A stretch of DNA of 64,000 nucleotides from Vitellaria paradoxa. Taxonomy: Eukaryota > Streptophyta > Magnoliopsida > Ericales > Sapotaceae. Location: positions 36,728,419 to 36,792,418 of the forward strand of contig CM034239.1 in assembly GCA_019916065.1 (NCBI GenBank), read 5' to 3'. The notes beneath the pieces were generated by a model. That model did not search any database. It worked only from the letters and a program-made list of their open reading frames with translations, and was not told where the DNA came from. A program made the translations under genes and the position numbers. Of this stretch, positions 33,014-44,923 are shown piece by piece; the first letter of the stretch is position 1; each line of letters starts with the position of its first letter.

Positions 33014-34714
33014 CTAATGAGAGTCAAGAAGAGCCTCTTTAACATTTTTAGGCTCAATGCATGATGTATAACACAAGTAAGTTACCTCATTTCGAACTTG
33101 CCTCCTAATTTTCATAGGGTCCGTTACCTCTCCAATAACTTGTGTGAGTGGATGATTCAACTTTACTCTTGATGCAGGATTGAGAGTCAATTGCTGATTT
33201 TCATCTTCATTTTCTTCTTCTTCATCTCTTTGCATATCTTCACTGGTCTCAATTCCAATTTCCTGCACATCCCAATCTCTTTCTACCGTGGATTCTTCAT
33301 GAGGATAAATTGTGAATTCATGTTCATCCTCTCTTGAATTTAACCTGTAAACAGAATTAACAGGATCATCATCAACAACAACATTAATTGACTCCATAAC
33401 AGATGAATGTTTCAAATTAAAAACTCTATAGGCTCTACTGTTTGTGGAGTAACCAAGAAAAATCCCTTCATCACATCTTGCATCAAATTTACCCAATGAC
33501 TCTCTATCACGATAAATGTAGCATTTGCTCCCAAAGATGTGAAAATATTTAACACTTGGTTTCCTTCCATTCCAAAGTTCATAAGAAGTAGCTTTAGTTC
33601 CTCGTCTCACAAAAATTCTGTTGCTAATGTAACAAGCAGTGTTTAAGGCCTCAGCCGAAAACTTCAAGGATATTTTCTTACCATGCAACATTACACGGGT
33701 CATTTCTTGGAGAACTCCGTTCTTCCTTTCAACAACCCCATTTGGTTGAGGTGTCTTAGGAGCAAAAAATTCATGCAGAATCCCATATTCATCACAAAAA
33801 TCGAAAAACTCAAAATTTTTAAATTCTTTTCCATGATTACTTCTCAATCTAAAGATCCTACCAATCTTAACACCTTTCTCATTTTGAAGTCTATTGCACA
33901 AAGATTTAAAGGTTTGAAAAGTGTCAGATTTTTCTTTTAAAATATTCACCCAAGTGAATCTAAAAAAGTCATCTACCATCACAAAAATGTATTTTTTGCC
34001 ACCTAAACTTTCAGTCCTTATAGGACCCATCAAGTCAACATGCACAAGATCTAAGGGAGAAGAAGTAGCTATTCTATTAGTTTTTTTATGAATAGCCTTT
34101 GTTTGTTTCCTTTTCTGACATAGTCCACAAACCACTTTCTTGACTTTTGCTAATTTTGGCAACCCTTTCACAATCTCTGATTTAGACAGTTTTGCAAGGT
34201 CTCGATAGTTCACATGTCTAAGCCGTTGATACCAAAGATCTATAGTGTCATCCTGTGCAACATTACAAATCAAATTTTTGTTAGTGGAAAGCCCATAACA
34301 ATTATCTGAAGTTCTAACTCCCTTCAACACCACATTATTATCCTTGTCTAGAATTGAGCATTCATTTTTGGCAAACATAACATTGTAGTGTGAATCACAA
34401 ATTTGACTAATGCTAATCAAATTTGCCTTCAAACCATCAACATACAGCACATCCTTGAGTCTAGGAAGGCCCGGATGATCAATGCATCCAATGCCAAGAA
34501 TTTTGGATTTGCTACCATCACCAAATGTGACTGAGCCTTCATCACAATCAACCAAAGAAGAAAACATGGACTTGACACCACACATGTGCTTAGAGCATCC
34601 ACTATCCAAATACCACATGTTGGAGTTTTGAGCTCTAAAAGCCGTGTGTGCAACAAAGCAATTCAATTCACCACATCTAATCCATGCTTTTCTAACTTTG
34701 CTTTTTGAAGACAT
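33014..34714 (-). pseudogene. Copia protease and integrase part of pol
   Basis: A 566-codon segment. The aspartic protease motif is WYLDSGCSKHMCG. The pre-integrase zinc-binding part runs from LRHVNYRDLAKLSK to VCGLCQKRKQTKA. The integrase core begins DLVHVDLMGPI, with the Glu region PNGVVERKNG. The second catalytic aspartate, normally in RSDHGKEF, is Asn here (RSNHGKEF), a GAT to AAT change that should abolish strand transfer. The segment ends in the TAG at 33014. Its start is artificial: the upstream gag-linker segment is in another frame, so a frameshift lies near 34735-34760. Confidence 0.9.
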
Positions 34715-34734
34715 TTTACCTTTGAAAACAGTTT

Positions 34735-35505
34735 TTAAATGTTCATGGTATTGGATTTAGACAATCCTCCATTAGAAATATTCCTTTTTGGTTTGAATGG
34801 AGCTCGAAAGTCATTGTCATCATGAAATTGAAGACCATTGAACCTATTAGACAAAATTTTCTTATGTTTAAGACCTTTGTTAGGATTAACTTTGGATTTA
34901 ACATAATCCAATGGCAATCCATGCAATTTGTGACAAAATGGTCTTATGTGTTCTCTAATTCCACAATGATGACATATAGGAACAAATTTCTCGGAATATG
35001 CAGAATTTGAGGAATGGAAACCAGATTTAATGACCTTTTTACCTCCAAAAATTGAGAAGTGATTGGGAGGACCATTACCTCGAATGTGATTTTTCACCTT
35101 ACTTGCACTTGACATCACTTTCTGTTGAAAACTTTGGCTTCCTCTTGAATTACTTTTTGATTGTTCACATTCAGCTTTTGCAACCCTTGAAGTGAAGTGA
35201 AAATTGTTGGATTTGTTTTCAATTATCTCAGTAGCTGGGACAAATTTAATTGGGACATTTCCTTGGTTTGAAGAAGATGATGACAGCTTTATACATCCAA
35301 TCCTAGTTCTATCATTAGGACACCTTTGAGCTTCCAAAATGTCTTCCAACTTCTTGGTTCCAGCATCCCACTTCTTAAGAGAACTAGAAACCTTCGCAAA
35401 TTTCTCATTCAATTCTTCAACTTCTTTTTCCAATCTCACATTCAAAGAAGTTAAATTTTCTTCATTTCTTTTCAATGTCTCAATCAGTTTCTCCAGTTCA
35501 CCCAC
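34735..35505 (-). pseudogene. Copia gag C-terminal/linker segment
   Basis: 256 codons in the same frame as gag, separated from it by the TAA at 35638-35640. Begins with a coiled coil (LEKLIETLKRNEENL to VEELNEKFAKVSSSL) and carries the Sirevirus-typical GTKKLEDILEAQRCPNDRT and a second zinc knuckle, CHHCGIREHIRPFC. Ends at a TAA (34735-34737) just before pol resumes in a different frame. It is a continuation of gag-pol rather than a separate gene. Confidence 0.85.
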
Positions 35506-35637
35506 TTGAGTCTTACAACTTTCAACTTCATTTTTTAAACTCTCTTTCTCACATTCAACTTTGTTTAGTTTGGAAAGAGCTTTGGCCTTCTGCTTTGCAA
35601 GAGTTAGAGATTGTTGGTACAGCTCATTATATTTATC

Positions 35638-36840
35638 TTATAACACATCAAACTTATCTTGAATGTCTTCTTCAGAATCTGAATCAGAAGTGTCACTCTC
35701 ATCACTTTCATCTAAAGTTATCTGAGAAACACTGATTTTTGAATTTTTCTTTGAAGAGCAGTCATCAGTTTTCACCATAAATGCAAGCACATTTGGAAAG
35801 TCATCCTCAGAACCAGATGTATCATCATCAGTTTGGTCTTCATCAGTCCTAGAATCATCTGCATTATCCCATGAAGCATTAAAAACTTTCTTATTTCTTC
35901 TCTTCATCTGATTTGCACATTCATTAGCAAAATGCCCATACCCTTTACATTCAAAGCATTGCTTCTCACCGGATATCTCTTGCTTTTTCTCAGTTTTGAT
36001 TCCTTCACCAGTCTTTTTCTTTCCTTTGGAGAACTTTGACTTGTATTGAGAAGGCTTCTTAGAGAAACTTTTGAACTTCTTGTCAAGGAAAGCAATATCC
36101 TCAGCACTCACTTTTGAGGTGTCTATTTGTTCTTTCTCATCTTCATAGATTGAACTTAAGGCAATTCCTTTGTTTCTCTTGTTTTGATTCACATTAACTT
36201 CATAAGTTTGCAGAGAACCAACTAACTCTTCAACCTTCATTTGATCTACATCTTTACTTTCCTCAATAGCTGTAACCTTTGGCTGAAACTTATCAGGTAA
36301 TGACCTTAAAATCTTGCGAACAATCTTTGATTGCGGATAAGTTTCACCAAGATTTGCTGAGGAATTTACAATATCACTGAGCTTGATGTAAAACTGATCA
36401 AATGTTTCATTTTCTCCCATACGAATTCCCTCAAATGCAGTAGTGAGTCTCTGTAACTTGGCTATTTTTACTGCTGTAGTTCCTTCATAAGTCACTTGAA
36501 GAATATCCCAAGCTTTTTTTGCAACTTCATAGTTAGAAATTCTTCTGAACTCTTCCTGAGAAACACTGCAGAAAATTGCGTTCAACGCTTTACTATTCCA
36601 CCCAGCAGCTTCATTCTCCGCAGGTGACCAATCTCTTTTAGCTTTCAGTGTGTGGTCAGTCTCACTCACAGTAGGTGGTCTCCATCCATCAACAACGGAA
36701 TCCCAAACCCGTTCATCAATAGATTTGAGAAAAGCTCTCATCCTTGCCTTCCAATAATGATAGTTAGTCCCATCTAGAAACGGAGGTCTAACAGTTGATT
36801 GTCCCTCTCTTTGGCTATCCATGGATACTATATGGACCAA
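35638..36840 (-). pseudogene. Copia gag N-terminal segment
   Basis: 400 codons from ATG at 36840, or the more likely start at 36822 (MDSQREGQS). The capsid region opens PPFLDGTNYHYWKARMRAFL, includes AKKAWDILQVTYEGT and FDQFYIKLSDIVN, and ends with a CCHC nucleocapsid knuckle CFECKGYGHFANEC and a Ser/Asp-rich tail. The TAA at 35638-35640 is premature, because the same frame continues with DKYNELYQQSLTLAKQ and the coiled coil of the next segment. Confidence 0.9.
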
Positions 36841-36883
36841 CCCTCAGATAGAAAGTTTAGATACAAAAACAGAGAGCAACCAG

Positions 36884-36896
36884 GGCTCTGATACCA
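36884..36896 (-). promoter_or_regulatory. Copia primer-binding site (tRNA-iMet)
   Basis: On the minus strand TGGTATCAGAGCC, the complement of the 3' end of plant initiator tRNA-Met, lies 2 nt inside the 5' LTR. Confidence 0.95.
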
Positions 36897-36898
36897 CT

Positions 36899-37865
36899 TG
36901 AAAGTCCCAAATCTCCCACAATAATATCCCAATCAAAACATTCACACCTAAATATAATAAGATAAACCAAAGAGACAACAGGATTTGTTGACTAAGGTAA
37001 AAATCCCTTAGAAAACACAGGAGAAAACAACCCCGGATCCTTAAGCGGATCAGACTAAGCCATCTTCACTATAAAATCAGAGGTTACAAGGTATATAGAA
37101 ATGGATTACAAGTTTCCCCAACCAACTACCCGTTGATCTACTTGCCTAAAAACCCATTCTAACCTTGATTGCTAGACATCCCGCAATGCACCTCGGCCCG
37201 TGAAAAAGAAGACCTTCAAAAACTTGAATAAGCTCACCTGATCTGAAACATATCTGCAGATCTGAGCTGATTGATGATGAATCTTTACCAAAGATGATTC
37301 GTGATGTCAAGAATGAACCAAGTTAAGCATCTCATCATCCCCTTTTGGATTCTTTCTCAAATAAGCTTAGTGAGTGTGACGTTCTGTCCAAAAGGTTAGG
37401 GTTAAGAAGAGAAAAGTTCTTTTCATATCAAAAAAGAAGGTTAAAAAAGTCATTTGGACAGATCTTAAAAAATCTGGACGTCGTCACAGGCAGTTCGTGG
37501 GTATAGACTGCACATGAACTGCTCACAAGACCCTCTTGCATACTGGACATAATTTTTCAGATGTCACAGGCATCTCGTGGGCATGAACTCCTCACGAACT
37601 GCTTATGAGACTTCTTAAGATTTGGACAGTGACAATTTAGGTCCAAAAAGGGATGAGCAAAAGCTTGTTGAACCAGTAACCACTTCTCTTCCCACTTCAT
37701 TGCTCTTCTCAACTATCAATCAGGATGCTTAAACACTCTTTGGTACATGTCTAAGCATTGAACAACCTAACTTGTGACATTCTACCCAATTGAAGGAGAA
37801 CAAATACAAACAAAGTGTTGTCTCGGATATTGCCAACATAAAATCTAATCTAAAAGACACTTACA
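36899..37865 (-). repeat. Copia 5' LTR (right copy)
   Basis: 967 bp, pair of 26719-27686 with about 34 differences, mostly transitions. The TATA-like TATAAAAAG of the other LTR is TATGAAAAG here (about 37419-37427), and this is the promoter-bearing LTR. Confidence 0.93.
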
Positions 37866-39170
37866 CCTACATTTTCAACTGTAAAGGAGTAAGCACTAAT
37901 ATCACATGTGCTCACAATATTATAATAAAATTTATAAGCATAATCAAGCAAATTATCATATTATATGTTTGTGCATCAATTCCAACCATAAACAGCACAA
38001 GCCGTAATTGATTTAATACATAATAAAAACACATTGGTTTTAGGTACTGCTGCCTAGCGAGCCTGTGGCTACAAGACCCAACCAAAATATATCATCCTTT
38101 AATGTTTGCCTCCTAAGCCTAAGCCACAGGACAATATATGTCACCCTTAGGCATTTGCCTCGCTTCGTAGGTTGCTAGACTATTGGCACAAAAACTAATC
38201 TTGCAAGAATTTTGGAACTTTAACCCTTGGGTGCATATATCAGATATTTTCAGTACCTCTCAATCAAAACATCTCATATTAAAATCAAACTCAACAATAA
38301 GAAGCCACCATAAACCTAAAGTTTTAGTATAGCTTCCAAATAGAAAAAGCCATTCCACAAATTATCACTTATCTCATTCAAACTTTTAATTAGTACATTA
38401 TCAATATCTCAAATTTTCATATACCAAGTCATTCCACAAATTTCACATAATTCAAAAACCATGGCAATGAACGTTTGTTCATTTTATATCTTTGACAATA
38501 TAACGTAAATATATATACATATATATAACAAATACGACTTACTTAAATTTCTCAATAAGCAAAATCTCCTTCAACTAATTACATTCATATTTTTAACCAC
38601 ACAAACCTAACTTTTATTCAAAAAAATTCCAAAAATTATCAGAAATTTCAATTTTTTCAAACTCCAAAAAATTTTAACGTTTTCAAAAATTTGTCAAAAT
38701 CCGTTGAAATAAACCATTATAGTGCGTTCCAACAGAGTTTTATTATAGTGCATTCTAACGAATTTTGTAAATTTTTTAAAAAGTTGTACCAACATTTGTA
38801 TCAGAAAGTTTCACAAATTTTCAAAAATTTTTAAAATTCTCCACTAAAATTTTGTTACGTATCACTTTATATAATTTTTAATAATTTTATATTAAATAAA
38901 ATATAAACATTCAACCATCATTTTAAAAAAACTTTTTACTTTCTAAATTCTAAAATGTTTCACTTCTAAAGTTTTATAAGAATTAATTGAACATAACTAA
39001 AATATATATACTTAATGATTGCTTCAAACAACGGTTTATAAAGAAACCAAAAGTACATAGTTAATATATATATACTTAATGATTTGCCTAACATGATTAC
39101 ACGAGCCTTTATATATATCTATATTACAATTTGGCTCATTGATTAGATATTTGTGTATGTGTCAACGTGT
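37866..39170. other. non-coding sequence right of the Copia element
   Basis: No gene seen. Sequence such as TCAACTGTAAAGGAGTAAGC and the paired GCCTCCTAAGCCTAAG / GCCTCGCTTCGTAGG motifs near 38100-38170 have the look of a Gypsy-type LTR, possibly continuing the segment at 25305-25625. Not proven. Confidence 0.3.
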
Positions 39171-39174
39171 GAGA

Positions 39175-39375
39175 GTGAGAAGAGAGAGAGAGAGAGAGGG
39201 GGGGAGGGGGTTGTGCAACGTGAGGGTTAGGGGAGAAGGAGAGAGGGTGGGGCCGGGGGGTGTAGGGGAGAGAGAGGATGGGAGTGGCAGAGGGGGTGGG
39301 GCGGGGTGCAGGGGAGAGGGGGTGGGGCCGGATGCAGGGGAGAAAGAGAGTGAGTGAGAGAGGGTGGTTGGGTTG
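39175..39375 (+). repeat. G-rich purine minisatellite
   Basis: GAGAGA followed by GGGGGGGAGGGGG and an imperfect unit close to GGAGAGGGGGTGGGGCCGG repeated about four times. Strong G-quadruplex potential on the + strand. The apparent 72-codon ORF (Arg/Glu/Gly only) is a composition artefact. Confidence 0.8.
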
Positions 39376-40211
39376 GGGCGAGTGAGGGTTTCAAGGCCAA
39401 AAAAGATGAGATTTTTAAGATAAAAAATAATATTTTATATTTAAAATAATATTTTAATTTTAAAATTTAAAATATAAATTTTAAATTTAGATAAAAGTAC
39501 AAAAATATAATTTAATTTATAAATAACTCAAATGTAAATTTTTTAATTTATATGAGAAATTATAAAAATAACCTTTAAAAATAAAAATCACTAATCAAAA
39601 AATGTAAGATTTTATTATTTATTACAAATTTTATTACATTAATATTTTTCAAAATGTGATATTTTTTAATTAATAATTTTTATTTTTACAGGTTATTTAT
39701 ACAATTTTTTTTATGTATGTTTACTTTATAAATATTTTTTTGCAAGAAAGAGAAAAAAATAGAAAGATAAATAATTTTTTATTATTTTTATTTAAACAAA
39801 TATTTTAATTTTAATTTTTATAATTTTAATATTATTAAAGGCACAAAAAAATACTTTTTTTAAATTAATATTTAAAAAATATGATAATACTAAATAATAG
39901 ATGGATATCTAATGGACAAAGTCAATTAATTTTTTTAATTATATATTTAGATTTTAATATTCTTTAAAATTTTATTAAAATTAAACATTTAAATTAAAAT
40001 TTCTATTTATGTTTATAAATTTTTATAAACTATTTATATTTTTTTGTTTATAATTATACTAAACAATATTTGTTAAATCTATTTATATTTTTTTGTTTTT
40101 AAAGAAATGTAAACTTAAATAGAAAGACGTAATAAAAAAATCTTTTCACTTTATATTTTCTATTGCAAACATTTTGTTAATTTTAACACTTTGTCTATTT
40201 TTATTGTATCA
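39376..40211. other. AT-rich repeat sequence
   Basis: 39494-39790 resembles the interiors of the Helitron-like elements at 40212 and 55684 (AGTACAAAAATATAATTTAA, AAATAACTCAAATGTAAATT). 39990-40210 resembles the left arm of the TIR element at 42341 (ATTTTCTATTGCAAACATTT). No coding sequence. Confidence 0.5.
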
Positions 40212-40681
40212 CTAGCAATTGCCCGTGTCTGAAGGCACAAAAATATAATTTAACGTGTAAATAACTCAAATTTAAATTTATAAAGCAAACTAACATTAAA
40301 AAAAAGTGTAAAAATAACTTATAAAAATAAAAATCATTAATAAAAAAAGATTAAAGTATAAAATTTTATTATTTATTATAAACATTATCACATTTTTTAA
40401 AATATTAATTTAAAATCTTTTATATAAAAATATTAAAAAATATGAGAAGAGGGAGAAAAAAATAATTTTGATCATTTACCAAATTCAACAGTTGAAAATA
40501 CCTCAAATTCAAAATTTAAAAAAAAAAAAAAGAAATTTGAGTTATTTAGAGGTTTTGTAAATAACTCAGAGGTTTTGTAAATAACTCAAATTCAAAATTC
40601 AAATTTGTTTTATAAATTTAAATTTAAGTTATTTACATATTAAATTATATTTCTGTACTTTCAGGCATGGACAATTGCTAG
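40212..40681. mobile_element. 470-bp inverted-repeat element with Helitron-3'-like CTAG ends
   Basis: About 70 bp at each end are inverted repeats. The left starts CTAGCAATTGCCCGTGTCTG, then CACAAAAATATAATTTAA. The right ends TTTCAGGCATGGACAATTG then CTAG, preceded by TTAAATTATATTTCTGTAC. Each end looks like a Helitron 3' terminus (CTAG followed by T outside, with short complementary stem sequences inside). Two 3' ends facing outward are unusual. No coding sequence. Confidence 0.55.
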
Positions 40682-40685
40682 TATA

Positions 40686-40927
40686 TCTATATATATAAAA
40701 GTATAAATCAAATCAGAAACTATTAATTTCTTTACTGCCTACTGTTAAGTCTCCGTACTTTATATACATATATAGAAGATGATTGATGGCATGTGTAAGC
40801 AATTGAAGAAATAAAAATAAAAACATTAATTTTTTTTATCGTACAGTGGAACCATACAGCAAATTAACTCGCTTAACTAAACATTCCTTTAACCCACAAC
40901 CGTCAAGCGGACTCGGGGAACAACTAG
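40686..40927 (+). mobile_element. small non-autonomous Helitron candidate
   Basis: Begins A|TCTATATATATAAAAGTATA, a common plant Helitron 5' end, and ends with CCGTCAAGCGG (small stem), then GGGGAACAACTAG|T, a CTRR end. Host bases A and T at the two sides agree with AT insertion and no target duplication. Length 242 bp, no coding sequence. Confidence 0.5.
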
Positions 40928-42340
40928 TGCATTTTTTAGTTATTGCTTTTAAAATAAAAAATAATTATTTAAATATTCTAGTGATTTAAATAATTTACAC
41001 TAATTTTTAATTATAAATTTTAATTATAAAATATATTTATCATGCACCGACTCCGCCCGAATTCCCGTCAAGCACACATATACATTACATATATATAAGT
41101 ATTTATACATAAAAATACTAAATCAAAAGAATCAGTTTAGCCCCTTACCTATGTAAGAAATATACATATATATATATATACAGCACGTGAGGTCAAATGA
41201 GAAGAAAATGAGGCGACTGGCTGAGTCTTCGAAACGATCTCGTTTAACGCCAGAACACACTAACTGCTAAGTATTTTTTTATTATTAATATATTATTATT
41301 TGTGAATTCTCTCCTGATTCTTTTCCTTGCACTCCGCTGCATATAAACTTACCGTCATATATATATATATATATATACACAGTGCAGGATAGGTTTCCTT
41401 TGAGTCCCTCTTCTTGTCTTTTTTAAGAAAATTATCCTATACATATATATATATATATATAGGATACACAAGAGATTTTAGGTTTTTCTGCAGCTTATTA
41501 GGTACAAAGCAAAAAAATGCCTATCACTGCATGTTGGTTTGAAATAAAAATAAAATAATAAATAAATACTAATCGAATTAATTTTTTTTATCTAGATAAA
41601 ACCATCGAATTCGATTATAATAAAGTCTGAAACAAGTAAATATATATGTTTATAAATTTGGGTCATGACATATATAAATATGCAATTATACATGATAAAT
41701 TTTTATTACTTTTTTCTATTAATAATCTAATAAATTAAACATGAAAATAAAAATTGCACTATAAATAATTTATTAAATTCTTTTGTTAACCTAGTACTTT
41801 GAATTATTATGTTCCACTTTGATACTTTAAATTTATTTTGTATACAAATTAGTGTTTATACATATATATATATATATATATATAAATTATCCCTATTTCT
41901 TATTAATAACCTAATAAACTAAACATAGAAACGGGAAAATTTTAGTTTCTCGGAAACAAAGAATTTTAGTATCTTATTTTCTCACACTTCTTTTCCATTA
42001 TATCAAACAATAACAGACGTACCTTGTTCTTAATTTTCTTTTTAATGCATTTTTTTATATTAATAGTAAGGGTATTAATAATAAGGGTATAAAGATAATT
42101 TATAATATTAAATTGATTAAAAGTTATTGTTTGAATAGAAAATCATAGAAGAGACCTAAGTGAATATATAATACAAATCTCAAACAATCTAAGTGCATAT
42201 TTATAAAACCCACGAGATTTAAGTGTACAAAACCAAAACTATAAAAAGTTTAGGTGAAGCAAACCCATAATTAGAACATCAAAAGAAAAAAAAAAGACAA
42301 ACAAAAGCCCAAAAACACAACAATTATTGAAGTTATAAAA
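40928..42340. other. AT-rich intergenic with several (TA)n tracts
   Basis: (TA)n runs at about 41163-41181, 41358-41378, 41443-41461 and 41860-41884. 42090-42260 is an inverted copy of the repeat at 24960-25150. No gene. Confidence 0.5.
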
Positions 42341-43288
42341 GCCCCGTTTAGTAATATTTTTGTTTTCTATTTTTCTGTTTATGTTTTCAAAATTTTATAA
42401 ACTGCCAACAGAAATATTTTTATTAAATTTGTTTACGTTTTTTTATTTTCAAAAAATAAAAATATAAACAGAAAAAAAGTATTTTACTCTATTTTCTTTT
42501 TTTGTTATAAACATTTTATCAATTCTAATACTTTATCCATTTTATTACATCATATTAAAATAAATTATTTTATTCAAATATTTTATCAAACTAAAATTAT
42601 TTTTAATAAATAATATAATTAAATTAAATTAATTAAATTAATATGTAATATCTATTATTAATTTATTTCTAATAAGTAATTAAATTAAATTAGTTAATTT
42701 AATTAATAAGAAATATATATTATTAAATTATTTTTAATAAATAATAAAATAAAATATATTAATTTAATTTAATGAATAATTTAATTAAAATAAATATATT
42801 TTATTAAATTAGTTTTAATAAATATTATAATTAAATTATTTAATTTAATTTAATTTAATTTAAAATAATTAATTTAAATAATATTAAATATATTTATTAA
42901 ATTATTTTTAATAAATATCATAATTAAATTTAAATTAATTTAATAATTAATAAATTTATTTAATATGAATTATATTTTATTAAATTATTTTTAATAAATA
43001 TTGTAATTAAATTATTTAAATTATTATGAAATATATTTCATTCAATTATATTTTTAGTAAATAATATAATTAAATTAATATAAAATATATTTATTAAATT
43101 CAATTAATTTTTAAAAAACTAATAAAATTAAATATTTTATAAAAATAAAAAATGAGTAATTATAAATAAAATTGTATTTTCAAATACAGTTTCAAATTTT
43201 ATTTCAAAAAAAAAAATAGAAAACCAAAAACAAAAAATATAAACATAAAAACGTAAATAAAAATGCGCCAGCATTATCAAACGGCCCC
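42341..43288. mobile_element. AT-rich TIR element with internal repeats
   Basis: The left end GCCCCGTTTAGTAAT with T-rich arm (TTTGTTTTCTATTTTTCTG) is inverted at the right as CAAAAAATATAAACATAAAA and ATTATCAAACGGCCCC. Between them the unit TATTAAATTATTTTTAATAA recurs at least five times (42570-43060). The GTTTGATAAT-type terminus resembles hAT MITEs. A target duplication could not be read confidently. Confidence 0.55.
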
Positions 43289-43611
43289 AAAGAATACAAC
43301 TTTTCCCAAATCATTTCTAATTCAAGGGTCAAAAATTCTTCTACCCATACTTTCATGTCTTATCCCATCCTAACCAAAATAATTCCATCTATCAATACAG
43401 CGCATCTCTAATTTCACGATATTACTCATCTTCCCTGACAGCAGTGTCAAAAAAGCACCGCATTGATTCATTCCCATTTGCATTTGGAAGCTTCAAAATT
43501 TCTCGTCTTCTCTTCTCCCGTTAAACTCAGCCATTAGCTATGTATATTGATAACTCTCCATCATACTTGTAGGGGAAAAAAGGAATAAATAGAAGGGGTT
43601 GTACTTTGACA
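43289..43611 (-). other. SDA1 3' UTR and downstream flank
   Basis: Follows the SDA1 stop at 43612-43614. No further coding sequence; the transcript end is not resolved. Confidence 0.5.
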
Positions 43612-44892
43612 TCATTTCCATGCCTTCCTCCCGCGGAACTGTTTGCCAGAACGCTGCTGTTTTTTCCTTCTCTCTTGCTGGGATCGTGCCACCTTTGCTC
43701 TCTTTGCAGCAAGAGGCATTGCCTTCTTGTGCTCCTTCTGCCGGTTTGTCAAACCACCCGTCTGTCCACGATAAAAACATCAAAATTTTTACACAAGTTG
43801 GAGAAATAAAACTCAATGGACAATGGAGTCATCCGGGACATCACGAAGAAGACTAAATAGTTTTTCCAAATGCAGAAGCTAATACAAAACGAAAAAAAGT
43901 TATCCAGACAACGCCAACTTATTTGAAATAAATTGGGGGATGCCAAAAACAGCCATAATGCTTTAATGCGCGTTTATACCTGCTAAATGGATATTGAATG
44001 CTATAGGATATAGGGGAAAACAAAAGACACAGAAATCATGTCCTCGCAATACAAGTTGTTTCTCATCCTATGTTTGGGCCAGAACTTCAATTTCTATGCA
44101 GAAATTTTAATACTTCCTTTTTTTTTTAAGATAATTATCGAAATTATTATATTCTCAACCACAATTTAATATCAAAACCATATATCCCAAATAATAACCA
44201 TGAATTAATCAAAATGGAATGTGCTAAAGTACATACTTTATTCTAATCCATTTCTAAGAATGAAATTTATGATATTTGAAATAATTTTATTCAAAACAAT
44301 CAGATAGAGGAGACTGGAATGAATAAAGAAGAAACACAGGAGAGAAGCAAAGGGCCAAATACTATATTCGATTTTGAAGAGGGTGATTGTCACAGACAGC
44401 ATCAAAGGTCAGACAATGGCTTTTGATTGACACACCCAGTCCAACATTTTACATTTCTCTAGTAACTGAAGTTACATTTGATTGGAAATAGTGATCAGAG
44501 GAGCATGAGGTCTTGAGAATGGGAATTGAGTATGAGGGTGAGAATAATCATGTTTGGTATACATGAAGAGTAAGCATGAGTGAGAGTGGAAGTGCAATTG
44601 GTGTACCTTTTGTAGGGTAGAATAAAAGGTTAAATGAGAATATATTTAACGACTGATATTACCTTTACATTAAAAAGTAAGTATTCTACCAAACACTAAC
44701 CATGAGAATAATTCCATAAATATTCTACCAAGGTTGCCATTCCCATAGTTTTGGGATAACGGACTTTTTTTCCCGTGGAGAGAATAAATGGTAGAATGAG
44801 CATGGCATTTTACCCTTCAGAAGTGCAACTGAACAAGAGAATGGACTCTTGATGCTCATTCCACCAGCATTCTACCAGCCAAATGTAACCTC

Positions 44893-44923
<31 letters not shown>

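Larger units (their letters stand above)
26719..37865 (-). mobile_element. full-length Copia (Sirevirus-type) LTR retrotransposon
   Basis: An 11,147-bp element bounded by near-identical LTRs (26719-27686 and 36899-37865), with PBS, gag, protease, integrase, reverse transcriptase, RNase H, an extra ORF and PPT in Copia order on the minus strand. Size, a long coiled-coil-bearing gag with CCHC knuckle, the third ORF between RNase H and the 3' LTR, and several CCCCC-type (PPT-like) tracts near the 3' LTR fit the Sirevirus/SIRE lineage. The LTRs differ at about 34 positions by eye (about 3.5%). Every ORF is damaged, so the copy is not autonomous. Flanks are TTTAC on the left and CCTAC on the right, only 3 of 5 matching, so no clean target duplication is seen. 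Confidence 0.93.

Noticed and set aside
26714..37870. 5-bp target duplication of the Copia element
   Set aside because: Flanks TTTAC and CCTAC match at only 3 of 5 positions; possible after mutation but not reportable as a duplication.
39139..39357. 72-codon plus-strand ORF of Arg, Glu and Gly
   Set aside because: Translation of the G-rich minisatellite, not protein-like.
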